A stretch of 64,000 nucleotides of DNA from the NCBI GenBank assembly GCA_963930775.1, contig OZ005693.1:930001-994000 (forward strand), read 5' to 3'. The stretch is from Cliona cf. orientalis. Its lineage: Eukaryota > Porifera > Demospongiae > Clionaida > Clionaidae. Shown here piece by piece: positions 18,508 through 27,575 of this stretch. Below the pieces are notes generated by a model, which saw nothing but the letters and a program-made list of their open reading frames with translations, was not told where the DNA came from and made no database searches. Both the position numbers and the translations under genes were made by a program. Position 1 is the stretch's first letter, and every line of letters starts with the position of its first letter.

Positions 18508-21500
18508 TCAGTTGTAAAAACGGGGATTACACGTGTACTCAACAATGAGATGTCCTTTATTCTTATCTGCAAGACAAGACAGCTTCCCAAAGAACGATTC
18601 CCCAACATGTATCGCACACTTGTTCTTTCCGAGGCATTCTCTTTCCATGGCAAACTTGGAGCTGCCAGCGTGGCACTCTCCCAGCATGTGAGTGGAGCAG
18701 GCATCCTTGGCCGTCAGCTCAGGGGTTCCATATGATGCCCACTGGATGGTGCTGATAACATCTGTCGAGTTGGTGCACTCAAGCAGAAGGCTGTTGTCCT
18801 TGGTGGCTGAGATTCTGGAATCAAGGCATTTTGGTGTAGGATTATCTCCCTTCCAAACAAAGTTGTAATGTCCAGAATCCAATTCCATCACCAGAGAATC
18901 GGAATCAGACTCCCACTTAGCCGACCCAATTCCAAGTGTTGGGTTTAGCCTACTACTTTCAGAGAAGATGATCTTGTCTCCATCCCACAGTTTCATGTTG
19001 TGTTTTCCATGAGCTGGGAGGTGAAGAAGACCTCGGCTGCCCATTGGAACACTCACATTCACTCGGATTGAGCTGTAGATAAAGTCAGTTTTACATTGAA
19101 CAGATACTGAGAGCCATTTGATAATATCAGGACAAGGATTCCCCCAGAAATCAGCGCCTGTCGGAATGACACAGCTCCTCTTTCCTAGGCATAATTTTTC
19201 GACCACTTCTTGTGAATTCATAGCATGACAGTTTCCCAGCTTGTGGTAGCCACCACAGTGACCTGTTGGATTACCATAGGAAGCAAACAAGACCTTTTCA
19301 ATAGTTCCCCCATCTTCCTCCCCACATGAAACGATCAAGTCATCGTATTTGGGTAGGTTAGGATTGAGAGGGGACTGGTTTTCGGCTTGCTTGGCACACT
19401 GAATCCCTCCGTTCCTCTGCCACGAGAGGTGGACAGGTTTAGGGTGCTCTAGGCTCACAGAGACATGGGACAGCCCCAGAGCACGAGCGGGGTGAGAGTG
19501 AATCTCCTTGAATCCCTTTGTCGGAATCAGTCCACTCATATAAGTCACCATCCAGCCACTGACACTAGAGTACATATGATGATTTCGAGAGTCCATCCCT
19601 GCAGATCCTGTTGGAGAATTCCACAGTTCCCAAATTGCTGTGGCCGGTTCGAGGTCATTGTGGATCATATAGCCATAGCTAGGATAAGTTGTTTCCTGAA
19701 CTATCTTCAGTGCTATATCGTGCTGTTTGAGTTGGCTCAACACTGGGAAGAAGTGTCTGGTTGTCGTAATTCCACCTGTGATGTAACTATTATCTTGTTT
19801 GGGATCCTCAAGGCGATTCAAGAAAGCTTTCGCGAAAGCATCCATTTTGTCGCTCGGAACAGCCCCCACTGCTAACGGTAGTACGTAAGTTGCTTGTATC
19901 CCATTCAGGTACTGTGTATCACTGGTCATGAATCCCTTGTTGAAGTCACTTATAAGTTTTTCTAAGGTCTGCTCTAGCATAGTAGAATCGTCCTTCTTCC
20001 CAAGCTTATCTGCCATTTCTTTCGTTTGCTTCACACTCATCATAAAACTAAATGCACCAGTGAAAGTATTATCCACTTTAGGATTCGGAGGAGGGGGTAC
20101 CCAGTCACCATAATGGCAGTTTGGCAGCTTACTGATACCTTGCGCTGGAATTGTGCCGAGTGTGGTCTTAATGTACTCCATTACTGCAGGGTAGTACCTT
20201 TCAGTGATATTACTGTCTTGGTCATGCATTGCTATTTGGTACAAAATCTCAGGAAATGCTGCACTCCAGGAGGGATCGGCAGGTCGACCACCATATCGGT
20301 AGAAAGGCACAACGTCTGGGATAGTTCCATTGATCATTTCGGTCTGAATCTGCTCCAAAAAGTTGGTATGAAATGCTTTCATGTCGAAATTTAGAGTCAT
20401 GGTTTCTGCAGACAGTGTAGCATCTCCCATCCACCCAAGCCTCTCGTCCCTCTGGTTGCAGTCCGTGACTACGCTCATGAGATTTGACAGCTGTCCTCGC
20501 ACGCAGTTCTCTTGAATGGAATTCAGTAGCGGAATAGAAGATTTGAAATTGCTATTCATCGTCAAATTTGAGTGCACGACTATCTTTTGAATGTCTGTAG
20601 TAGTCACTGTCATGCCTCTAACTTCGGCGTATCGGAATCCATGGTAAGTGAATGACGGTTTAAATGTGCTGTTTGCTTCAATGCTGAATGTATCCATTGC
20701 TTTTGCTCCCCTCAGATTTCCATAGTACAGTGACCCGTCCATGTCCCCGTATGGTTTGTGCATGGGCACTTCAGCATGGTGGATAGTGACACCGTTCACC
20801 TCCTTCTCACTGTGCACCTGGCAGTACCCTGCTGAGTTCATTCCAAAGTCCACCACCTGGTAGTCACTCATGGCATGAATATTCACTGGGTTTTCTATTC
20901 CAACTTCAGCCATGTAGGGCATCTCTGAAAGATACATTTTGCCACTTGGCCCCGTAACAACTTTAGCACTTGAGCCCACAATCAGTTTACGTCCCAGCAA
21001 TTGCGTAGCTGCACCGTAAGTACATCCGTTGTATATTGAGTCAGAAGTGATGTTTGTTTCATCCACACTCCAACTCTCATCACTGATCAGATATTTTGAT
21101 GAGTTCTGGGAATAGTCAAAGTAGTACATGAGCACTTTAAGTACACGCTCGGTCGAATCATTTGCTGGAATTCCACCAGGGTCTTTGAGTTTGTAGTCTC
21201 CGGTGTTCCTCCAGCCTCTCCCTAGCATCACACCAATTTTGAGTGAGCTAGTGTTACCAAACGGCAAGCGGATATTATAAGTGTTATAGGGAACGAGCTT
21301 CTCATAGTTGGTCCATTCTGGAGTCAGTGCCATTGGTGGGTTGTACTGGGCACTAATATCGACATCATTGAGAAACAGTTTGTGAAAACCAAGTCCAGCC
21401 ACCATGAGGGTTGCATTCTGAGTGCCAGCACCACTAATACCGAGCTCGAAAGTTTTATGGATATATGGTGCCGTTTTTATGTCATCTCCTGCAGCGATCC

Positions 21501-21957
21501 ACTTTGCATCTTCCCACTGCTCGGGCTCTAGGACACCGACCAGAAAATGTCCAGTCTCCTCACTCACTGCCACCTCACCTTTGTGGTCCCACCACATCAC
21601 TCGCCAGAAATAAGTCCTTCCAGTCTGGAGGGGTGGTCCGGCATATTTTAGACTGGTTTCATCTTGGTTAAGCACGTTTCCCGAATCCCAGATAATGTTC
21701 TTCAAATTTTGATCTGTTGCCACTATCACTTGGAAAGCTGTCTGTCTTGCTGCTCTTTCTGTGTGAGCTACAGTCCACGAAAGAGTGGGATTAGGATTGT
21801 CGGTGCTGAACAGCTTGTGTTTGTTGAGATTTTGAAGTTTTTCCTCACTCAAACCGACATGGTTCCCTTGGCACTTTAGGTTGTAGGGTGGTAGAGGTCC
21901 ACCTAACACATACGAAACAGTAGCAAACAGGAATAGTGTTGAGCTCAGAGCAGCCAT
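18508..21957 (-). CDS. Secreted GH78 alpha-L-rhamnosidase-like enzyme with two SUEL lectin domains, copy B
   Basis: Single exon, 1149 residues from the ATG that begins the signal peptide (MAALSSTLFLFATVSYVLGG). An upstream in-frame ATG at 22008 would add 17 polar residues and is less likely. Same architecture as copies A and C: GPLPPYNLKC start, rhamnosidase sandwich (EPEQWEDAKWIAAGDDIKTA), GH78 barrel with TDCNQRDERLGWMGDA, the DPSWSAAFP segment, PATAIWELW and SRNHHMYSSVSGWM, then nested and terminal SUEL domains. The stop lies 109 bp upstream of the copy A start and the start lies 191 bp from the copy C stop, so the three sit nearly end to end. The conserved carboxylates of the GH78 DERxGWxGD and WE motifs are present, so activity is likely. 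Confidence 0.9.
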   Translation of the reverse strand: MAALSSTLFLFATVSYVLGGPLPPYNLKCQGNHVGLSEEKLQNLNKHKLFSTDNPNPTLSWTVAHTERAARQTAFQVIVATDQNLKNIIWDSGNVLNQDETSLKYAGPPLQTGRTYFWRVMWWDHKGEVAVSEETGHFLVGVLEPEQWEDAKWIAAGDDIKTAPYIHKTFELGISGAGTQNATLMVAGLGFHKLFLNDVDISAQYNPPMALTPEWTNYEKLVPYNTYNIRLPFGNTSSLKIGVMLGRGWRNTGDYKLKDPGGIPANDSTERVLKVLMYYFDYSQNSSKYLISDESWSVDETNITSDSIYNGCTYGAATQLLGRKLIVGSSAKVVTGPSGKMYLSEMPYMAEVGIENPVNIHAMSDYQVVDFGMNSAGYCQVHSEKEVNGVTIHHAEVPMHKPYGDMDGSLYYGNLRGAKAMDTFSIEANSTFKPSFTYHGFRYAEVRGMTVTTTDIQKIVVHSNLTMNSNFKSSIPLLNSIQENCVRGQLSNLMSVVTDCNQRDERLGWMGDATLSAETMTLNFDMKAFHTNFLEQIQTEMINGTIPDVVPFYRYGGRPADPSWSAAFPEILYQIAMHDQDSNITERYYPAVMEYIKTTLGTIPAQGISKLPNCHYGDWVPPPPNPKVDNTFTGAFSFMMSVKQTKEMADKLGKKDDSTMLEQTLEKLISDFNKGFMTSDTQYLNGIQATYVLPLAVGAVPSDKMDAFAKAFLNRLEDPKQDNSYITGGITTTRHFFPVLSQLKQHDIALKIVQETTYPSYGYMIHNDLEPATAIWELWNSPTGSAGMDSRNHHMYSSVSGWMVTYMSGLIPTKGFKEIHSHPARALGLSHVSVSLEHPKPVHLSWQRNGGIQCAKQAENQSPLNPNLPKYDDLIVSCGEEDGGTIEKVLFASYGNPTGHCGGYHKLGNCHAMNSQEVVEKLCLGKRSCVIPTGADFWGNPCPDIIKWLSVSVQCKTDFIYSSIRVNVSVPMGSRGLLHLPAHGKHNMKLWDGDKIIFSESSRLNPTLGIGSAKWESDSDSLVMELDSGHYNFVWKGDNPTPKCLDSRISATKDNSLLLECTNSTDVISTIQWASYGTPELTAKDACSTHMLGECHAGSSKFAMERECLGKNKCAIHVGESFFGKLSCLADKNKGHLIVEYTCNPRFYN

Positions 21958-22148
21958 TGTTGTTGCAATATGAGCCCCACCTCCTTTGTTGGAGTTGATA
22001 TTCATCAAGTGTTGATCTTTGTCTGTGGGTGTCTAAATAGAATGAATATCAGCAGGATACTGATTAAGTTCAATGGAAATATTATATTTAAATGATATTC
22101 ATAATCAAGTAGCAGAATATTAGTACACAAGAAGCGCTTAGAATACTT

Positions 22149-25100
22149 TCAATAGTAGTTAAGAGCACGGCGGTTACAAATGTATTCAACAATGAGGTGC
22201 CCCTGTTCATTATGTTTAAGACAGTGTATGTTACCGAAAAATGATTCCCCAACATGTATCACACACTTGTTCTTTCCGAGGCATTCTCTTTCCATGGCAA
22301 ACTTGGAGCTGCCAGCGTGGCACTCTCCCAGCGTGTGAATGGAGCAGGCATCCTTGGCCGTCAGCTCAGGGGTTCCATATGATGCCCACTGGATGGTGCT
22401 GATAATATCTGTCGAGTTGGTGCACTCAAGCAGAAGGCTGTCGTCTTTGGTGGCTGAGGTTCTGGAATCAAGGCATTTTGGTGTAGGATTGTCTCCCTTC
22501 CAAACAAAGTTGTAATGTCCAGAATCCAATTCCATCACCAGTGAATCGGAATCAGACTCCCACTTAGCCGACCCAATTCCAAGTGTTGGATTTAGCCTAC
22601 TGCTTTCAGAGAAGATCATCTTGTCTCCATCCCACAGTTTCATATTGTGTTTACCATGAGCTGGGAGGTGAAGAAGACCTCGGCTGCCCATTGGAACACT
22701 CACATTCACTCGGATTGAGCTGTAGATGAAGTCAATTTTGCATTGAACAGATACTGAGAGCCATTTCATAATATCAGGACAGGGGTTCCCCCAGAAATCA
22801 GCTCCTGTTGGAACAACACAGCTCCTCTTTCCTAGGCATAATTTCTCAACCACTTCTACAGAATTTGTAGCATGACAGCTTCCCAGCTTGTGGTAGCCTC
22901 CACAGTGACCTGTTGGATTACCATAGGAAGCAAACAAGACCTTTTCAATAGTTCCCCCATCTTCCTCCCCACATGAAACGGTCAGGTCATCGTATTTGGG
23001 TAGGTTAGGATTGAGAGGGGACTGATTCTCGGCTTGCTTGGCACACTGAATTCCTCCGTTCCTCCGCCAGGAGAGGTGGACAGGTTTGGGGTGCTCCAGG
23101 CTCACAGAGACGTGAGACAGCCCCAGAGCACGAGCGGGGTGAAAGTGAATCTCTTTGAATCCCTTTGTCGGAGACAGTCCAGCCATGTCAGTCACCATCC
23201 AGCCGCTGACACTAGTAAATGCATGATGGTTTCGAGAGTCCATACTTTCCGATCCATTATGAGAGTTCCACAGCTCCCATAGAGTAGTGGCCGGCTCGAG
23301 GTTGTTGTGGATCATAAAGCCATAGCTGGGGTACTGTAACTGCTGAACTATTTTCAATGCTATGTCATGCTGCTTGATTTGAGTGAGGACTGGAAAGAGA
23401 TATCGAGTTGTTACAATTCCACCAGTCACGTAGTAGTTATCTTGTTCAAGGCGATTCAAGAATGCTTTTATAAATGTGTCCAGCTCATTGTCTTGTATAG
23501 CCCCCAGAGCTAGCGGCATCACATATGTCGCCTGGATCCCGTTTAAGTATTGGGTATCGTTGGTCCTGAATCCTTTGTTGAAATCAGCTACTAGCTTCTT
23601 GAATGTTTGCTCCAGCATGTTTGCATCATCAGTCTTGCCTAGTAAGTCTGCTATAACTTTCATTCGTTTGATGTTCATCAAGAAACTGAAAGCACCAGTG
23701 AAAATATTATCTACTTTAGGATTTGATGGAGGGGGTACCCAGTCACCATAGCGACAATAGGGCATTTTGGTAATGTCCTGTTCAGGTAATGAGTTGAGTG
23801 TAGTCTTAATGTACTCCATCACGTCAGGATAAAACTGCTTGGTGATTGTAATATTTTTCACGTAAGTTGCGATTTGGTGGAAAATTATGGGAAAAGCTGC
23901 ACTCCACGAGGGGTCACCAGGTCGACCTCCGTAGCGGTAGAGCGGTACAACATCCGGGATCGTTCCATTGATCATTTCAGACGCCATCAAAAAGAGAAAG
24001 TTGGAATGAAACGCCAGCATATCAAAGTTAAGTTCCATGGACTCTGCCGTAAGTGAAGCGTCTCCCATCCAGCCGAGTCTCTCGTCCCTCTGATCGCAAT
24101 CCGTGACCACACTCATGAGATTTGAGAGCTGTCCTCGGATGCAGTTCTCCTGGAGTTTGTTCAGTAGGGGGATAGAGGATGTAAATTTGCTGTTTCTTTC
24201 CACATTTGCATGGACTACTATCTTTTGAATGTTGTTCTCTGTCAAGGACATGCGATCGAAGCCCGTAGCTTCAATATAACGGAATCCATGATACGTGAAT
24301 GATGGTTTGTATGTAGTTTCAACGTCACCGTCGTAGTTTTCCGTGGCATTAGCTCCTCTTAGATTTGCATAATAAAGGGAGCCATCTGCCTCCCCATAGG
24401 GCTGGTGCAAGGGCACCTCTGCATACTGAATGGAATAGTTAGGTTCATCGTCACACCACACTTGACAGTATCCTGCAGAATTGTTTCCAAAGTCGGCAAT
24501 TTGACTTATAAATTCTCCACGTTTGTCTAAACGAGGGTATATCTTAACTGGCTTCTCTATCGCTGCCTCCACAATATATGGCATTTCTGGATAATACAAT
24601 CTCCCACTTGGTCCAGTTACAACTTTAACACGTGCATCCATAACTGAATCATAGAACCCATAGCTTTCTCCATTGAAAATTGAATCTGAGGTGATGTTTG
24701 AATCATCCACATGCCAACTTTCATCGCTGACTAGGGGACTTGCTGGTGTGTGTTCATTATTATAGGCTACGTACAAAAGTATTTTCAGTACTCTTTCTGT
24801 AGAGTCTGTGGGTGGTATGCCCCCAGGGTCTCGTAGGGGGTAGTCTGCACTATTCCTCCAGCCTAGTCCTAGCATGACACCTATACTGAGGTGGTTCTCA
24901 CATCTCTTAGCTTGTGTTGATATATCGTAGGCTGTGTATGGAATCAGTTTCTCGTAGTTGGCCCAACCTGGCGTCAGTGCTATGGGTGGCTCATAGTGAG
25001 CGTTAAGATCCGTGCCGTTTGCAAACGGTTTACTGAATCCAAGTCCAGCAACAAAAAGAGTTGCAGATACAACTTTGGATGAGTTTATAGCGAACTTTTT

Positions 25101-25610
25101 GTGGAGATACGGTGCTGTTTTTATCTCGTCCCCTGCAGCAATCCACTTTGCAGTGTCCCAGTCTTTTGGATCCAGCACAGCTGCCAAGAAATGTCCCATC
25201 TCCTCACTCACTGCCACCTCACCTTTGTGGTCCCACCACATCACTCGCCAGAAATAAGTCCTTCCAGTCTGGAGGGGTGGTCCGATGTACGTTAGACTTG
25301 TTTCATCTTGGCTAAGCACTTTCCCCGAATCCCAGATAATGTTTTTCAAATTTTTATCTTCTGCCACTATCACTTGGAAAGCTGTCTGTCTTGCTGCTCT
25401 TTCTGTGTGAGCTACTGTCCATGAAAGCAAAGGGTTTGGACTGTCTGTGAAGAATACTTTGTGTTTATCCAACTGTCGGAGTCTTTGTGCAGTCAATCCC
25501 ACATGGTTACCTTCGCATTTCAGGTGGTGCGGTGGCAAGGGTCCCCCTCTTGAATAGAAAATAAGAGCCAAAAGTACCAAAAGTGTACTGTGTTGTAATT
25601 GTGCAGCCAT
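22149..25610 (-). CDS. Secreted GH78 alpha-L-rhamnosidase-like enzyme with two SUEL lectin domains, copy C
   Basis: Single exon, 1153 residues from MAAQLQHSTLLVLLALIFYS (signal peptide to about residue 21). An in-frame GTG/ATG-type start four codons upstream is possible. Approximate map: Fn3-like domain 24-145; rhamnosidase N-terminal sandwich 146-340; GH78 barrel about 460-810 with CDQRDERLGWMGDA (505-518), GDPSWSAAF (565-573), NLEPATTLWELW (770-781, candidate catalytic Glu) and SRNHHAFTSVSGWM (792-805); C-terminal sandwich from about 815, interrupted by SUEL domain 1 (about 878-957) and resuming SSIRVNVSVPMGSRG; SUEL domain 2 about 1046-1145. SUEL lectins typically bind L-rhamnose or galactose, so binding and cleavage specificities may match (inference). 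This is the 5'-most copy of the cluster and is divergent from CPT1. Confidence 0.9.
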   Translation of the reverse strand: MAAQLQHSTLLVLLALIFYSRGGPLPPHHLKCEGNHVGLTAQRLRQLDKHKVFFTDSPNPLLSWTVAHTERAARQTAFQVIVAEDKNLKNIIWDSGKVLSQDETSLTYIGPPLQTGRTYFWRVMWWDHKGEVAVSEEMGHFLAAVLDPKDWDTAKWIAAGDEIKTAPYLHKKFAINSSKVVSATLFVAGLGFSKPFANGTDLNAHYEPPIALTPGWANYEKLIPYTAYDISTQAKRCENHLSIGVMLGLGWRNSADYPLRDPGGIPPTDSTERVLKILLYVAYNNEHTPASPLVSDESWHVDDSNITSDSIFNGESYGFYDSVMDARVKVVTGPSGRLYYPEMPYIVEAAIEKPVKIYPRLDKRGEFISQIADFGNNSAGYCQVWCDDEPNYSIQYAEVPLHQPYGEADGSLYYANLRGANATENYDGDVETTYKPSFTYHGFRYIEATGFDRMSLTENNIQKIVVHANVERNSKFTSSIPLLNKLQENCIRGQLSNLMSVVTDCDQRDERLGWMGDASLTAESMELNFDMLAFHSNFLFLMASEMINGTIPDVVPLYRYGGRPGDPSWSAAFPIIFHQIATYVKNITITKQFYPDVMEYIKTTLNSLPEQDITKMPYCRYGDWVPPPSNPKVDNIFTGAFSFLMNIKRMKVIADLLGKTDDANMLEQTFKKLVADFNKGFRTNDTQYLNGIQATYVMPLALGAIQDNELDTFIKAFLNRLEQDNYYVTGGIVTTRYLFPVLTQIKQHDIALKIVQQLQYPSYGFMIHNNLEPATTLWELWNSHNGSESMDSRNHHAFTSVSGWMVTDMAGLSPTKGFKEIHFHPARALGLSHVSVSLEHPKPVHLSWRRNGGIQCAKQAENQSPLNPNLPKYDDLTVSCGEEDGGTIEKVLFASYGNPTGHCGGYHKLGSCHATNSVEVVEKLCLGKRSCVVPTGADFWGNPCPDIMKWLSVSVQCKIDFIYSSIRVNVSVPMGSRGLLHLPAHGKHNMKLWDGDKMIFSESSRLNPTLGIGSAKWESDSDSLVMELDSGHYNFVWKGDNPTPKCLDSRTSATKDDSLLLECTNSTDIISTIQWASYGTPELTAKDACSIHTLGECHAGSSKFAMERECLGKNKCVIHVGESFFGNIHCLKHNEQGHLIVEYICNRRALNYY

Positions 25611-26006
25611 TATCACGTGCACAAGGTAAATGTAGAACGTAGCTAGCTAGCTAGCTGCATGTACATGTACCGCAGTATGCAAAATGGGGGTGGGGCTCGT
25701 GACCTTTCTGCATGTTGACTTTAATAATTATTGCGAATTGCGAATTCGCTATTAATTCACCACCCACGCAAATAATAGTGTGCGGTATGCACCCACTCCA
25801 CACCTTGACACACCCTTCAATAAAAGGTCACCTTTTGGGACGCTGGTACTGTACTACGCGTACGGTAGATAAACAAACACAGTCTGGTATCGACTGTACA
25901 GGGCAGGTATATAGCAGAGAAGTGCTGCAGAGACAAATCTGCCTTGCTAGCAATCTCGATCTCTCCTCGTACTGACACGGTCGCAAAAATCATCAACGTG
26001 GCAACC
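25611..26006. promoter_or_regulatory. Divergent spacer between rhamnosidase copy C and CPT1
   Basis: About 400 bp separating two start codons in opposite directions. It contains a GC-box-like GGGGGTGGGGCT (about 25685) and a TAGC/GTAC-rich stretch near copy C. No clear TATA box. A non-annotated 5' exon of CPT1 could lie here. The open frame continues upstream of the chosen CPT1 ATG to 25944. Confidence 0.45.
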
Positions 26007-27544
26007 ATGACCAGCTTTATCGTTGCCGGCGGGATGGGCGCTGTCGTCTCGCACTACCTACACTCCACGGCGGCGTCTCTCTCGACCCTCGACCGAGCGA
26101 TCGCGGAGATAGGCATGGTGATGCAGCCTTTCAACGGCCTGCGCATGCTACTGCCCGCGCTGTTCGGGTTCTTCGGCGGCACGCTACTGCTGCTCGTCTG
26201 GAACTTAGTCAAGGTGCGCATGGTGAGATATCTTCTCGAGTGCAACCTGTGGTTCCTGAAGCCGAAACACCCAATAAACCAGGTACGTTGTTAAAAGCTT
26301 TCGGTACCTTATTTTGTTACAAATTTTACGAACTTTACATGCAAAAAAGGTCACCTCAACTTAATGTGTACGTATCATGATGTATAGGTAACAAGATTAT
26401 GCCACTTGAAAGTAAATATAACCACTAAAATTATATTGTTATTATTATAAATTGAATCTGTGGGCGTCAGTGATATCTTGGATGCTGGGCCATTGAATTG
26501 GTATTTCATAGATTGTTCTATTATGGCAAAATTATGTCCTAAAATGCCTTGGTACATTCTTGCAAGGGCACCCCCTCACACACACACACACACACACACT
26601 CACACACTGATAGTTGTGGTACATTCTGATGATTGGACTGCTTGGAAAGAAGCAGCGAGGTGCCGGCAAGTATCAAGAGTTTCTCCCCTCTCTCCCCGTC
26701 CCAAATCTGAGGGACACCTGCAGAAAGTAAGAAGAAGCCCTTACAATAGCCTCAGCCTCCTTTGCACTATCATCTAGTGAATCCTAACTAATGTGTATAG
26801 GTATTTGAAGAGTGTGCGACCTCTGCTTAGTGAAGACGAGTACAAGACGACTGAGGCTGTAAGTGAAGTGACCTTTAGCGAGCGGAACCCTGTGCATGTG
26901 TGTGTGTTTGTCAGTGTGCTAATTTATGCGTACATCCTCACATACATGTATGTAAGCGGTGCCCCTACCTATATTATGATATAATATTATGTGATCGCTG
27001 ATAAGAGTGTAAGGACGTGTGTGAGCATTTGTGACCATATGGGGGAAAGCTGTCCTCCACCATTCACATTGTAAAAGGGCACAGAACCGCACGTTTGTGC
27101 AAACAATTCAATTTGGGCAGAGTGAAAGGTCACGAGGTCCATACTATACATTCATGTCCATTCTTGGCCAACTCATAAGGCGCCATATACACGGAAGGTA
27201 AACAAGTCGATTTTGGAGAGCAGCAAAGGTCACGCACTCCATTCAAGCGGGCAGCTGTACTATATATAATGGTGTTTTTGACTATACTGATATATCACGT
27301 GCTCCATTCAAGTGGCTATACCATCCACCTATACTGGTGTATCAACTTACAGTTAGGGGAAGCACTGCTTATTGTGTTTTACTACTCTGGAGTAAGTACA
27401 TAAAATGTGGTTAAATAATTTTTTTTTGTTTTTAAGGTGGGTGTATTAATGCCATTGTTGTATGTTGTTATTATTATTACAGGCTGTGAAGGAATTTCAA
27501 CAGAAGGATGGGAAGAAGATACAATGGTTCTTGAAGTTTAGGTA

Positions 27545-27575
<31 letters not shown>

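Noticed and set aside
18399-18704. 102-codon N-terminal extension of rhamnosidase copy A
   Set aside because: It precedes a clear signal peptide and overlaps, in another frame, the conserved lectin end of copy B.
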